A stretch of DNA of 64,000 nucleotides from Natrinema marinum. Its GTDB lineage: Archaea; Halobacteriota; Halobacteria; Halobacteriales; Natrialbaceae. The position numbers and the translations under genes were made by a program. The stretch's first letter is position 1, and the number at the start of each line of letters is the position of its first letter. The stretch covers positions 2,294,001 through 2,358,000 of the forward strand of contig NZ_CP100763.1 in NCBI RefSeq assembly GCF_024296685.1. Direction: 5' to 3'. The notes beneath the pieces are model-generated. The model saw only the letters and a program-made list of their open reading frames with translations, was not told the DNA's origin and made no database searches. Shown piece by piece: positions 44,333 through 53,222 of the stretch.

Positions 44333-44653
44333 TTAGGCTTCCTCCGCTTCGGGTTCGGCCTCGGCCTCTTCCTCGGCACCGATCTTGTTGCGCTCGAGCA
44401 TGTGGTCTTGCTCGACCTCGCGGGCGTAGTCGGCGGTGTCGTAGACCTTCGCTTGGCCGACGGTCTTGCGCATTCCAAACTTGGTGTCGAGTTTGCGGAT
44501 GACGACCTCGTCGGCGTCCTTGTTCAGTTTCGCGGCGAGGCTGTCCCGGACCTGCAGTCGCTCGGGGGTGGCGTCCTCGTGGGACAGTTCGAAGGTCACG
44601 TCGGTCCGATGCAACATGGGGTTCTCCTCTTCGGAGATGATGTCGACGTCCAT
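44333..44653 (-). CDS. rps24e: 30S ribosomal protein eS24
   Basis: 106 aa beginning MDVDIISEEENPMLHRTDV and with KLDTKFGMRKTVGQAKVYDT, the eS24 core. The C-terminal tail is Glu-rich. Its TAA abuts the ATG of eS31 with no spacer. This S24e-S27ae-Kae1/Bud32 block is conserved widely in archaea. Confidence 0.95.
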   Translation of the reverse strand: MDVDIISEEENPMLHRTDVTFELSHEDATPERLQVRDSLAAKLNKDADEVVIRKLDTKFGMRKTVGQAKVYDTADYAREVEQDHMLERNKIGAEEEAEAEPEAEEA

Positions 44654-44928
44654 GATATCACTCAGTTACCCTACTATCCCCGTGTAGCGCCTAAAAGGAT
44701 TTCGAAGCGCCCACCCGCTCGCCGCTGCCGTGTAGCGGTGTGCGGTCGTCGGTTCGGCGCTTGAGGCGAGCGGTCCGGGAGCGGCTGTCGGCACGGGATT
44801 CGCGACGACTCGGAGACGACCCACTCGAGGTACCAGCGAGTTCGATAGGCGAGATCGAAGTCTGACCGACTCGGTTCGTTCGTCTCGGTGAGGCGGTTCC
44901 GTGACCGCAGCACACGCGTTCCGAACGT

Positions 44929-46002
44929 TCAGGGAAGCGCCACGAGCCCGCGCGGCGTCTGCCCCTCGAGCTCCGCGTCCCGACCGATCCCGAGCTGCAC
45001 CCACGAGTCGCCGAAGTCCCGCGTGACGAAGAGCCCGCGGTTGGTCACCGCGTAAACGACCCCCGGTTGGCCGGTGGTCGCGAACGTCGCTCGAACGACG
45101 CCCTCACCGGTCGGCAGCCCGCAGCCCGCAAGGCGCTCCCACTCTTTCCCGCCGTCGCGGCGATAGACGTACGAGTCCGCCCGGCTCGCGGCGTGGGCCG
45201 ACCACGCGCCGCGTGCACTGGAGACGAGGACTCGATCCGGGTCACCGGGGTCGGGGACGACCGACCAGCAGTAGCGGTGTGCGAGGCCGTCCTGTGGTCG
45301 CCGCCAGGACCGGCCGCCGTCGTCGCTCTCCGCGTAGCCGTCGCCGGCCGCGGCGTAGACCCGCCCCTCCCGATCGGGATGGGTCGCGAGACTGTGATTA
45401 TCTCGGCGGGAGCCGTCGGGCCGCTCGCGCCAGGTCTCGCCGCCGTCGGGCGTGTAGACGAACGCACCGGCCTCGATCCCGACGGAGAGGCGGTCGGGAT
45501 CGAACGGGTCGACCTCGAGCCAGCGGACGTGGTGGGTGTGTGGCCGCGGCGGGAACGACCACTCGTCGGCCGACGGGAGGTCGGTCAGCCCCTCGAGACG
45601 AATCCAGGAGTCGCCGCCGTCGCGCGAGCGGTAGATCCGACTCGGTTCGGTGCCGGCGTAGACGACCCGTGGATCGTGCGGGCTGATAGTCAGCGACGTT
45701 ATGCGGTCGTTCCGGGGACCCACATCGCTCTCGTGCGCTCCGTTCGTGGCCGTCGAGTCGGTCCCGGCCCCTGCTCGAAACTCGGTCTCGAGGCGATGGA
45801 ACGTCTCGCCGCCGTCGGTGCTTCGCAAGCAGCCATCCTCGACGGTGCCAACGAACACGCGTTCTGGCGCGTCGGGACGGGCCACGACGCACTCGAGGTC
45901 GACGCCCTCGAGACCGGTAGTCGTCGTCCAGTCGCCGGGTTCGGAGCCGTCCCCGGTGCAGACGAGCAGTCGGTCCTCGAGTGCGACGTATACCGTTGCC
46001 AT
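44929..46002 (-). CDS. BNR/sortilin-like beta-propeller protein
   Basis: 357 aa from ATG 46002 (MATVYVALEDRLLVCTGDGS). Six or more repeats carry the Asp-box (SxDxGxxW type): STDGGETF, SRDGGDSW, TPDGGETW, SDDGGRSW, RRDGGKEW and TRDFGDSW. This is a glycosyl-hydrolase or sortilin-like propeller of the kind often annotated 'BNR repeat' or 'plant photosystem II HCF136-like'. No signal peptide is evident, so it is probably cytosolic; ligand unknown. The upstream frame to 46179 adds Arg-rich residues that look noncoding. Confidence 0.85.
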   Translation of the reverse strand: MATVYVALEDRLLVCTGDGSEPGDWTTTTGLEGVDLECVVARPDAPERVFVGTVEDGCLRSTDGGETFHRLETEFRAGAGTDSTATNGAHESDVGPRNDRITSLTISPHDPRVVYAGTEPSRIYRSRDGGDSWIRLEGLTDLPSADEWSFPPRPHTHHVRWLEVDPFDPDRLSVGIEAGAFVYTPDGGETWRERPDGSRRDNHSLATHPDREGRVYAAAGDGYAESDDGGRSWRRPQDGLAHRYCWSVVPDPGDPDRVLVSSARGAWSAHAASRADSYVYRRDGGKEWERLAGCGLPTGEGVVRATFATTGQPGVVYAVTNRGLFVTRDFGDSWVQLGIGRDAELEGQTPRGLVALP

Positions 46003-46208
46003 ACGGAGGCTACGCGCCCGAGCCGAATACCAGCTACGTCGATCCCACCGCCCGTCACACGTCGCAGTGTCCCATCTCGTCGAGCGTCGGCGGTCGTACC
46101 AGCCGGTCTCGAGACGCGTAGACGACGGCAAGCGATGACGAGCTGCGGCTGCCGGTGATCGGGTGTCCCCCCTGCGCACCCTGGCTCACCGGCGACGGGA
46201 ATCGGCCG

Positions 46209-46934
46209 CTATCGTGGCGGACTCGTCGGTGCCGCACCCCGGGTCCGTTCGGCCTCGGCCGACTGCTCCTCGCTCTCGCCGGTAATGAGCGTCGACATGA
46301 GGCGTGCTTCGATCCGGCGGAGGTGCTGTCCGACGGTCCCCGCAGAGCAGTCGAGGCGGGCGGCGATATCTTCGTAGGTCACCTGTCGTGGCTCCTCGTA
46401 GTAGCCTTCCTCGACGGCGACGCGGAGCACCTCCCGCTGGCGGTCCGTCAAGTCCGCGAACGGGCGGTTGTCGGACGGATCGTAGTTTCCAAGCGCCTCG
46501 ATTTCGACATCGGCGATCGCTTCGGTCTCCTCGATGATGTGGCGCAGCGATTCCTCGCGGCCGATCTCCGTGACCCGGAGTGATCGGTTTTCCGGCCCCG
46601 TGTACTCGAGCGGATAATCCAGGACTCCCGCGTGTCGCCGGTGGATCGCCAACAACTCGTGAGTGAGGTCACTCGGCCGGTAATGTAGCTGAAGGATCAT
46701 CGTTTCGCCGGCGTCGGTGAGCTGGTAGTCGACGACATTCGACCCGCTCTGCTCGAGCGCATTTCGAACGGTCGACTTGTCACCGCGAACTACCTTGTGA
46801 GAGATTATCGTCCCATCGCTCAGTTGGTCGATGTTCTGGATAGACTCGAACGTAACCCCCAGTTCACGGAGACGCTCCGCCCCCTGGTCGAAGTATCCCC
46901 GTGGTGGTTTGATAACGTACGTCACGTATCGCAT
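46209..46934 (-). CDS. HTH-10 (bacterio-opsin activator-like) regulator
   Basis: 241 aa starting MRYVTYVIKPPRGYFDQGAE. The C-terminal DLTDRQREVLRVAVEEGYYE and DIAARLDCSAGTVGQHLRRI form the HTH-10 domain. An AT-rich TATA-like stretch lies at about 46955-46963, 26 nt before the ATG, with a second at 46943-46948 nearer. It is the third Bat-type regulator in the window; its target is not evident. Confidence 0.88.
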   Translation of the reverse strand: MRYVTYVIKPPRGYFDQGAERLRELGVTFESIQNIDQLSDGTIISHKVVRGDKSTVRNALEQSGSNVVDYQLTDAGETMILQLHYRPSDLTHELLAIHRRHAGVLDYPLEYTGPENRSLRVTEIGREESLRHIIEETEAIADVEIEALGNYDPSDNRPFADLTDRQREVLRVAVEEGYYEEPRQVTYEDIAARLDCSAGTVGQHLRRIEARLMSTLITGESEEQSAEAERTRGAAPTSPPR

Positions 46935-47106
46935 ACAACCTAATTATACGCTTCTAATTAAAAACAGTTGTGACCATGAAGTGGTTAATTGAATAACAAG
47001 AAGTTAGTTCAAAATATGCTCTGAAAGGGTATCGACCGCATACTCATGGGCCCATCGGCCGTCGATTACGGAATCGGTTATCGGTTCAGGCCGTGGGGAA
47101 CCAGCC

Positions 47107-48222
47107 CTACGCGTAGTAGGGCCAGTAGAGCGACCGGCCCGTTTTCACCAGCCGCCAGAGCGGACTACAGCCGCGCTCCCAGACGAGGACCGGGACGGCT
47201 CGTCCGCCGAATCCCTCCTTGAACCGGAAGACGCCGTCGTCGAAGTTCGTGTTCGTGCTCCCGAAGTCGTACGTCTCGTACCCGTGCTCGATCCCCCACT
47301 GAAAGACGTGATCGTAGAGGAGTTCCGACGCGTGATCGTCGAAATACGCCTGTGGAACGGCGGCGAAGAAACCGTGAATCGCGTCGCGCTCGTCGTCGAG
47401 CAACTCGAGCATCCCGCCCGCGTACTCGCCATCGATGCGGATCGTCAGCAACAGGAGTCGGTCGTCCATCGCCTGGAGCGACTCGAAGAAGGAGAACGGG
47501 TAGACCTCGCCGCCGACGCGGTTCATAACGCGTTCGTACGTCCGATGGAACCGACGCAGGTTCTCGCGCGTGATTTCCTCCGCAACGATCTCGTACTCGG
47601 TGTCGCGGCCGCGCTCGATCCCCCGCCGGCGGCTCCGGCTCATGTCGGCGAGGATCTCGTCGTGGCCCTTGGTCAGATCGAGCAGAAACCGACACTCGCG
47701 GCGATGCGGGCGATAGCCGTGGGTCTGCAGTTCGTCGTTGTATCGGAGGTAGCTCGTATCGAGTCCACGGATCTGGTGTACGATCGTCCGTCCGCGACAG
47801 AGCTCCGGAGCGGTTTCGATCACGCGCTCGAGGGAGGCTTTCGTATCAGTCGGAAGCAGCGGCCCCCCGAAACCGGGATACAGCGACGACAGCCGGTCGA
47901 ACGGCGTCTTCTCGATTCCCACGACGAAGTTCGGTAGCAGGCCGATCGTGTTGCCGTCCTTGGTCACTACCTGATGTCTGGCCGGATAGTCAAGTCCCGT
48001 CTCGATCGCGTCGACCCACTCGTAGCGGTGAAAGACGCTTCCCCGACTCGAGCGCTCGACGATCCCGTTCCACTCGGATCGGCCGACTGCATCGACCGAG
48101 TCGACGACCCGTACCTCGAGAGTCGACTCGTCCGTTGCCGTGGACCGCCCGTACTGGTTCGCGAACAGCGAGCCGATCCGCTGGAGGCTCGAGCGAGCAC
48201 TGCCGCCGGTCTTTTGTGCCAT
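47107..48222 (-). CDS. FemAB/GNAT-like acyltransferase (BioF2-like)
   Basis: 371 aa from ATG 48222. The fold is a duplicated GNAT: first half FHRYEWVDAIETGLDYPA, NTIGLLPNFVVG, YPGFGGPLLPTD; second half with FHRTYERVMNRVGG, YAGGMLELLDDE and YDFGSTNTNFDDGVFRFKEGFGG. The last is the acyl-CoA/substrate-binding end shared by FemX and BioF2-type proteins. In archaea the acceptor is unlikely to be peptidoglycan; exopolysaccharide or lipid-linked acylation is more plausible but unproved. Confidence 0.82.
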   Translation of the reverse strand: MAQKTGGSARSSLQRIGSLFANQYGRSTATDESTLEVRVVDSVDAVGRSEWNGIVERSSRGSVFHRYEWVDAIETGLDYPARHQVVTKDGNTIGLLPNFVVGIEKTPFDRLSSLYPGFGGPLLPTDTKASLERVIETAPELCRGRTIVHQIRGLDTSYLRYNDELQTHGYRPHRRECRFLLDLTKGHDEILADMSRSRRRGIERGRDTEYEIVAEEITRENLRRFHRTYERVMNRVGGEVYPFSFFESLQAMDDRLLLLTIRIDGEYAGGMLELLDDERDAIHGFFAAVPQAYFDDHASELLYDHVFQWGIEHGYETYDFGSTNTNFDDGVFRFKEGFGGRAVPVLVWERGCSPLWRLVKTGRSLYWPYYA

Positions 48223-48416
48223 TGCCGGACCCAACGCCGGGCTCCCTATTTGGTAGTCCGTCCATTATGACCCGGATCGAAGACGGTAACGACCGCCAAC
48301 CGATTCGCGCGGCCGCCGTCCGTCGATGGGCCGTCGAGAGGCGGACACCGGGTCGCCGACGAGGAGAAAGCCACCGTCGTTAGTCGATCGATGGCGTCCG
48401 GCACACCGATACCGGA

Positions 48417-49124
48417 TTACAGCGACCGAACGAGAAACGCGCCCATGAGGACGACGATTGCGTTGAAGACGATCAGCGCGCCGACGTACGTCTGTGCCAT
48501 GACGTTCGACCCGTCGGCCAGCGACAGGAACTGTCCACCTGCGAGGACGAACGCGACGAAGAGCACGTAGACGAGCGTCTTGTGGACGGCGTCCTTCCGC
48601 ACCCGCTTGCTTGTGAGGGGGATCCGGTACTCGATCCGCTGGACCGTCTGGAGGACGGCGATCGACCCCTGACGGCTCGAGCGGCGGCCGAGCGATCGCT
48701 TGATCTGATACCAGATGTCGAGGTGCTCTGGCGCGATCTGGTGGCCGTAGATGATGAGGTGATCGTAGTTCTGGAAGATCGACCGCAGCTGCTTGTGGAT
48801 CCACTCCTTCGAGCCGGCGTTTAAGTTGTGGATGATCTTGACGCCGATGCAGTCGTCGATAACGAGGTCGCACTTCGCCGTCCGTTTTGGAATCGAGATC
48901 GAGTCCGCGAACGGGCTGTGTGATGTCTCTCGCAGATACTGACGGATGAATCGCCGGAGGCTGTACCGGACGTACTCTTGTGACCCAGTGTCGTATCTGT
49001 CGATCCAGGTCTCGACGCCACGGACCACTTCGTCGCGGAGACCGTCGCGATCGGTCGGGATCGGACGATCGACTGGAGATCGGTTCGTCGATCGGTGGGG
49101 AATCGGGGGTGCTGAGTAACTCAT
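48417..49124 (-). CDS. Unrecognised protein with C-terminal membrane anchor
   Basis: 235 aa. A charged N-terminal region (about 1-180) is followed by two TM helices: TLVYVLFVAFVLAGGQFLSL and VGALIVFNAIVVLMGAFLV. The middle contains KCDLVIDDCIGVKIIHNL and a helical DHLIIYGHQI, which faintly resembles the core strand of PD-(D/E)XK nucleases, but the required Glu-x-Lys pair is not clear. It lies beside the AT-rich, IS-bearing region and may be accessory. I do not assign a function. Confidence 0.65.
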   Translation of the reverse strand: MSYSAPPIPHRSTNRSPVDRPIPTDRDGLRDEVVRGVETWIDRYDTGSQEYVRYSLRRFIRQYLRETSHSPFADSISIPKRTAKCDLVIDDCIGVKIIHNLNAGSKEWIHKQLRSIFQNYDHLIIYGHQIAPEHLDIWYQIKRSLGRRSSRQGSIAVLQTVQRIEYRIPLTSKRVRKDAVHKTLVYVLFVAFVLAGGQFLSLADGSNVMAQTYVGALIVFNAIVVLMGAFLVRSL

Positions 49125-49500
49125 GGGGAATCGTGTCTCACAACCGTCGTGAGGTGGTCAATCGCCGGTGTGTTGTTCTCGTATCAGTACCTGTTCGCTT
49201 TCTATCTCTCCCTTTCTTCTCCACCATAGAAAAGATATCGGCTAGATGATGTTCAGAACTGTTGATCGGTCAAAAGGCAATCTACTAGGCCTCTAGACGC
49301 TGTTTAGAAGTATAATGTAAATTTTAAACGAATATACACCGTGTTGCAGTGTATTACGAAATCCGAACCGATTTTCCGACACTCATCGGTTCCTCTCGGT
49401 CGATACACCCCTCGTTTCCTCGGCAAGTCGACCTGGGTATCAGTTCCCGACTCGAGGCGGTCGTCGGCAGCATTCGATCTAGATACTTTCCGCGTGGAGA
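49125..49500. other. 376-bp AT-rich intergenic stretch
   Basis: Clearly lower GC than the genome around it, with runs such as agtataatgtaaattttaa around 49310. No real gene. It forms the left edge of an accessory-looking block containing IS remnants. Confidence 0.5.
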
Positions 49501-49593
49501 GGCACTGTCCAGTTTAGCACCTCCACCGGCGGTTGTTTGTTGAGTGACTGGTGCGGTCGCTGTGTGTTATGGTAGTGGACAAATTGTTCAAGC
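49501..49593 (-). mobile_element. Remnant of an IS6-type element (3' end of transposase plus terminal repeat)
   Basis: The plus strand begins ggcactgtcc, like the left end of the next element. On the minus strand it translates LEQFVHYHNTQRPHQSLN..., the transposase C-terminus, but the expected TAG is TGG, so the stop is lost. The copy abuts the fuller element at 49594 with no spacer. Confidence 0.75.
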
Positions 49594-49601
49594 GGCACTG
49601 T

Positions 49602-50335
49602 CTAGTTCTGCACCTCCTCGACTGGTACGTTTCCATCGAGAGCCTGATGCGGTCTCTGGTGGTTGTAGTAATGCGCGAACTGTTCAAGCCATTCTCTGGT
49701 GCTGGCCCGACTGCCAACCCAGGAATTATGGAAGCGGTTGATCCGCATTTTGAGGGTATGAAACCACTTTTCGAGGTGGTTTCGATCAACGTAGTCGAGG
49801 TGACCGCTCAACCCTACTCGAGAGAGGGCAGTCAGACAGCCAGCACCATCGACGAGAAACTCAGCGCCGGAGAGACCGTGGTTCTGGGCGAGTCCATGCA
49901 GAAACGCAGCAGCTGGATCGGTGCCTCGCCGACCAAAGGGTGCGACATCGAGAATGAGTTTCGTGTCGAGGTCTATTGCAGCGTACGTCCAAGGTCGATC
50001 GCCGTTACTCCTGACAGCGGTTTCGTCAATCGCGACCCGCGACGGCGAAGCCGTCCTCAGAACATGAGGTGTTCTGATGGGCCGCACGAGAGCGAAGCTC
50101 TCGTGGACGTCGGCGGGTTTGGCACGCTGTCAGCCAGCCGATGTACCCAGTGCCAGATTGCTTGATGAAAGCGTTCAGCGCCGAGTGAGCGACGAATTGC
50201 TCGTGTCTCCCGAAGCGAACATCCGATCGCGTAGAGCCGGACGGCGAACGCCCTGACGGGCGTCTCCGTCCGCTCTCGCTCCAAACAGTCATCAAATACC
50301 GCCGCGTAGCTCTCGCTGAGCAGGTCTGCGAGCAT
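49602..50335 (-). pseudogene. IS6-type transposase, frameshifted by a 56-bp insertion
   Basis: The 5' part (MLADLLSESYAAVFDD to about VHRLADSVPNPPT) is a helix-turn-helix N-terminus. The 3' part has the DDE motif: first Asp in RVAIDETAV, second in FLVDGAGCL, Glu in VDRNHLEKWFH, and ends AHYYNHQRPHQALD. Between them 56 bases (50052-50107) push the second part into another frame. Removing them would join PPT directly to ASPSRVAID, the order seen in relatives. The protein is therefore probably not made; the element may be mobilised in trans. Confidence 0.85.
50052..50107. repeat. 56-bp double-hairpin insertion inside the transposase gene
   Basis: Flanked by CGTC at 50052-50055 and 50108-50111, a candidate 4-bp target duplication. 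It holds two perfect hairpins: cagaaca/tgttctg (50058-50076, loop tgagg) and cacgagagc/gctctcgtg with GAA loop (50085-50105). The layout is similar to the two hairpins present in repeat copy B but absent from copy A. Confidence 0.7.
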
Positions 50336-50394
50336 TGTTCCAAACTACCTCTACGACCTGCTCGCTTCTCAAACTGCGCTACCTAGACGGTGCC

Positions 50395-50551
50395 GTCGTG
50401 CTGTTACTGACAGAGATTGAGCAGTTGGCGAACGCGCTGCTGCATACTGTGCGCGAATGCGGCACGAGGTCGTGACCGATTCACGAAAGTAGTGATTGCT
50501 CAGTACAGAAGTTGAATCTATCAGGATCACATCTCGGAGGTATGTCCAGCC
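50395..50551. other. Spacer between IS element and metal-uptake operon
   Basis: 157 bp, less GC-rich, with short fragments of reading frame (for example LTEIEQLANALLHTV on plus) that may be leftovers of another element, but I cannot identify one. Confidence 0.35.
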
Positions 50552-51316
50552 CTACACCTCGACACCGTTCGCGGCGGTCGCCGGGGCGACCTCGATAAGC
50601 TGGGCGATCTCTTCCGGAAGGCTCTGCTCGCCCGTCGGTGTCTCGACGGTTACCATCCCGAACGGCGCGATGTCGACTACCGTGAGTTGGACCTCCGGGC
50701 GAACGCCGGCATCGGCGAGGTACCGCAGTTCCGCGTCGCCTTGGTGGCGAATCCGCCCGACAGTCACGCGCTCGCCCTCGTCGACGTCGGCGAGACGGAT
50801 GGTTTCGCTCTCCTTGGGAAAGGACAGGTCGGCGTCGGGGATCGGATCGCCGTGCGGATCGACCGGGGGGTTGCCCAGTGCCTCGGCGATGCGGTCGGTC
50901 AGTTCCTTGGAGACGTGGTGCTCAAGTTTGTCGGCCTCGTCGTGGACGTCGGCCCAGTCGTAGTCGAGGAGTTCGGTCAAGAACGCTTCGAGAAGACGGT
51001 GGTGCCGGAGGATCTCGAGCGCAACGAGTTCGCCTTCCTCCGTGAGCGTCACACCCTTGTACTCCTCGCGGTCGACCAAGCCGCGTTCTTCGAGCTTTTT
51101 CAGCATGGAGGAAACGGTCGGTGCGGTGACCTCGAGATGGTCGGCGAGAGCAGAGGTCGACACCCGCCCGTCGCTGGTGTTCTCAATGGCGTGGATCGTC
51201 TTGATGTAGTCCTCCATGACCGCGCTCAGCATTCCTTTCGAGACATTCGACTGACCTCCCTTGTCGCTTCGGGTGCGACCGTCGTCTGGCGAGTCGCTAT
51301 CGCTGGTTGCGACCAT
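50552..51316 (-). CDS. DtxR-family metal-dependent repressor with FeoA-like C-terminus
   Basis: 254 aa from ATG 51316 (a GTG three bases earlier is in the same frame). N-terminal winged helix MLSAVMEDYIKTIHAIEN, then LADHLEVTAPTVSSMLKKLE; metal and dimer helices follow (HHRLLEAFLTELLDYDWADV), and a C-terminal SH3/FeoA-like domain around 180-240. This is the SirR/MntR type that represses metal uptake when Mn or Fe is plentiful. It is the last gene of an operon with the transporter, overlapping the permease stop, so the system is likely autoregulated. Confidence 0.93.
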   Translation of the reverse strand: MVATSDSDSPDDGRTRSDKGGQSNVSKGMLSAVMEDYIKTIHAIENTSDGRVSTSALADHLEVTAPTVSSMLKKLEERGLVDREEYKGVTLTEEGELVALEILRHHRLLEAFLTELLDYDWADVHDEADKLEHHVSKELTDRIAEALGNPPVDPHGDPIPDADLSFPKESETIRLADVDEGERVTVGRIRHQGDAELRYLADAGVRPEVQLTVVDIAPFGMVTVETPTGEQSLPEEIAQLIEVAPATAANGVEV

Positions 51317-52401
51317 CACCTATCCCCCGTCCCGGTACCGACATCGGCGCTGTCGGCCTCGATGCTACCCATGTCGGGCATAGCCTGTTCACCGCGGGCG
51401 GACTGGATCTTGCCCAGCGCGACGGCACAAATGTAGATTCCAACGGCGACGAGAACGATGACCCCACCGGCCGTGACACCACCGTAATAGGCGATGGCGA
51501 TACCTAGCAACACCGAAATTTCTGCGAGAACGACCGAGACGACGAGCGATTCGGAGAAACTTCGGGACACCTGAGTCGCGCCTGCTACTGGGACCACGAG
51601 CATCGCCGCGACGAGGATGACGCCCATGATCTGCATCGCACCGACGACGACCATCGCCGTCAGCATCACCATCACACGGTTGTACCAGTTCACCGAGATT
51701 CCGGAGACGGCGGCCGCGGTCTCATCGAAGGTTACGTACAGGAGCTGGTTGCGCGTCACGGCCACCGTCCCGACGATGACGGCGAACAGCACCAAGAGGA
51801 TAGCCGCGCTCTGGGGCGACACCGTGGCGAGATTGCCAAAGAGAAACTGGTTGACGCCGACGGCGAGCCCACCCGCGTTGAGGCTGATGAGTGTCGTTCC
51901 GAGCGCGAACCCAGTCGACAGGACGATGGCCATCGAGACGTCGTTGTAGGCGTCCGTGGTCTCGGAAATGAGCTCGATGAACAGCGCGGCGATCATCGCC
52001 ACGACGACGGCGGTGAGGTACGGCGAGACGCCGAGGTCGATGACGGCGTTCAGGAACAGGCCCACGGCAACGCCGGCGAAAGCAGTGTGGGCCAGCGCGT
52101 CGCCGATGAGCGCGAGCTGTCGGTGGACGAGGAACGTCCCGATGAGCGGCGCCATCACGCCGACGCAGAGCCCGACGAGGATCGCCCGGTGCATGAACCG
52201 ATAGCGCCGGTTCAGCATCTCCAGGCCCGTCAGGTAGTACGCCCAGTCCATCAGCCAGTACCACTGCTCTAAGACCCACAGGAGGACGCCGAAGACGAAC
52301 TCGCCGACGGCGCCCAGTCCGCTCTGCAGCGGGAGGGCCACCGACGGATCCACGCCGGCGAGCCCGCCCGCCGCGAGCGCGGCGACCACGCTCGCGCTCA
52401 T
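51316..52401 (-). CDS. Metal ABC transporter permease (ZnuB/MntB type)
   Basis: 361 aa with about 8-9 TM segments. Family blocks: FMHRAILVGLCVGVMAPLIGTFLVHRQLALIGDALAHTAFAGVA in that order, and later GISVNWYNRVM and MQIMGVILVAAMLVVPVAGA. The N-terminal 45 residues precede the first membrane helix. Its stop overlaps the repressor's start and its start overlaps the ATPase stop (ATGA), so the four genes are one transcript. Confidence 0.92.
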   Translation of the reverse strand: MSASVVAALAAGGLAGVDPSVALPLQSGLGAVGEFVFGVLLWVLEQWYWLMDWAYYLTGLEMLNRRYRFMHRAILVGLCVGVMAPLIGTFLVHRQLALIGDALAHTAFAGVAVGLFLNAVIDLGVSPYLTAVVVAMIAALFIELISETTDAYNDVSMAIVLSTGFALGTTLISLNAGGLAVGVNQFLFGNLATVSPQSAAILLVLFAVIVGTVAVTRNQLLYVTFDETAAAVSGISVNWYNRVMVMLTAMVVVGAMQIMGVILVAAMLVVPVAGATQVSRSFSESLVVSVVLAEISVLLGIAIAYYGGVTAGGVIVLVAVGIYICAVALGKIQSARGEQAMPDMGSIEADSADVGTGTGDR

Positions 52402-53222
52402 CCGTCCACCCCCGCGAGGGACCGCGCACCGGCGCCGAACGCCCGGGCCAGCGCGTCGCTGTCAACGAACTCGTCGGTCGGCCCGTCGAAGTACACCTCG
52501 CGGTTCAGGCAGACCACGCGGTCGGCGTGCTCGACGACCGCCCCGAGGTCGTGTTCGATGAGAAGGACGGTGATCCCTCCGGCGTTCAACTCCGCCAGCA
52601 GGTCGTAGAAGGCGTCGACCGACTCGGCGTCGACGCCGACGGTCGGCTCGTCCAGGACGAGCAGGTCGGCCTCGCCCGCCAGCGCCCGCGCGATGAACGC
52701 GCGCTGGCGCTGGCCGCCCGACAGTTGCGTGACGCGCCGGTCGGCGAACGCCGTCATCCCGACGGTCGCGAGCGCGTCGTCGACGATGGCCCAGTCCTCC
52801 TCGGAGAGGCGGCCGAATCCGACGTGGGGGAACCGCCCCATCTTCACCACCTCGCGGACGGTGATCGGCATCTCCTTCGCGGCGCTGGCATGCTGGGCGA
52901 CGTAGCCGACCCGTTCGCCGTTGTCGAAGCGGTCGGCGCGCTCGCCGAACAGGCGGGCCCGTCCCGCGTCGGGTTCGAGCAGCCCCAACATGAGCTGCAT
53001 CAGTGTCGACTTCCCGGAGCCGTTCGGCCCCACGATGGCGACGTACTCACCCGGGTCGATCGTCAGCGAAACGTCCTCGATCACGGGTGCCGCTGTGTAA
53101 CCGAAGGTGACGTCCGAGACGTCGATGACCGTCTCGCTCGCTGTGGCGTCCGAATCCATCGCGGCGGTTGTCTGCTCGTCTGTGCCGGCTGCGCTCCCGG
53201 AATCGGCATCTTGCGTGCTCAT
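52398..53222 (-). CDS. Metal ABC transporter ATP-binding protein (ZnuC/MntA type)
   Basis: 274 aa from ATG 53222, which overlaps the binding-protein stop by 4 bp. Walker A GPNGSGKSTLM, Q-loop GYVAQHAS, signature LSGGQRQRAFIARAL and Walker B LLVLDEPTVGVD are all canonical. An acidic disordered 35-residue N-terminus is a halophilic feature. It powers import by the permease at 51316. Confidence 0.93.
   Translation of the reverse strand: MSTQDADSGSAAGTDEQTTAAMDSDATASETVIDVSDVTFGYTAAPVIEDVSLTIDPGEYVAIVGPNGSGKSTLMQLMLGLLEPDAGRARLFGERADRFDNGERVGYVAQHASAAKEMPITVREVVKMGRFPHVGFGRLSEEDWAIVDDALATVGMTAFADRRVTQLSGGQRQRAFIARALAGEADLLVLDEPTVGVDAESVDAFYDLLAELNAGGITVLLIEHDLGAVVEHADRVVCLNREVYFDGPTDEFVDSDALARAFGAGARSLAGVDG

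Larger units (their letters stand above)
49594..50394 (-). mobile_element. IS6-family-like insertion sequence, about 801 bp, defective
   Basis: Terminal inverted repeats: left end ggcactgtctagttctg and right end (reverse complement) ggcaccgtctaggtag, sharing GGCAC-GTCTAG with a few mismatches. It encodes a DDE transposase on the minus strand interrupted by a 56-bp insertion. No target duplication is visible at the flanks; the left neighbour is another IS remnant, consistent with nesting followed by deletion. Confidence 0.8.

Noticed and set aside
44128-44478. 116-aa minus ORF over eS31 and eS24
   Set aside because: Shadow of the two ribosomal protein genes, whose own frames match known families.
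47107-48222. FemX-type peptidoglycan bridge function for the acyltransferase
   Set aside because: Haloarchaea have no peptidoglycan, so I kept only the fold-level call.
49349-49543. 64-aa plus ORF in the AT-rich stretch
   Set aside because: Crosses the terminal repeat of an IS remnant and has no recognisable features.
49594-50394. Active IS6 element
   Set aside because: The transposase is split by a 56-bp insertion and no target duplication is visible.
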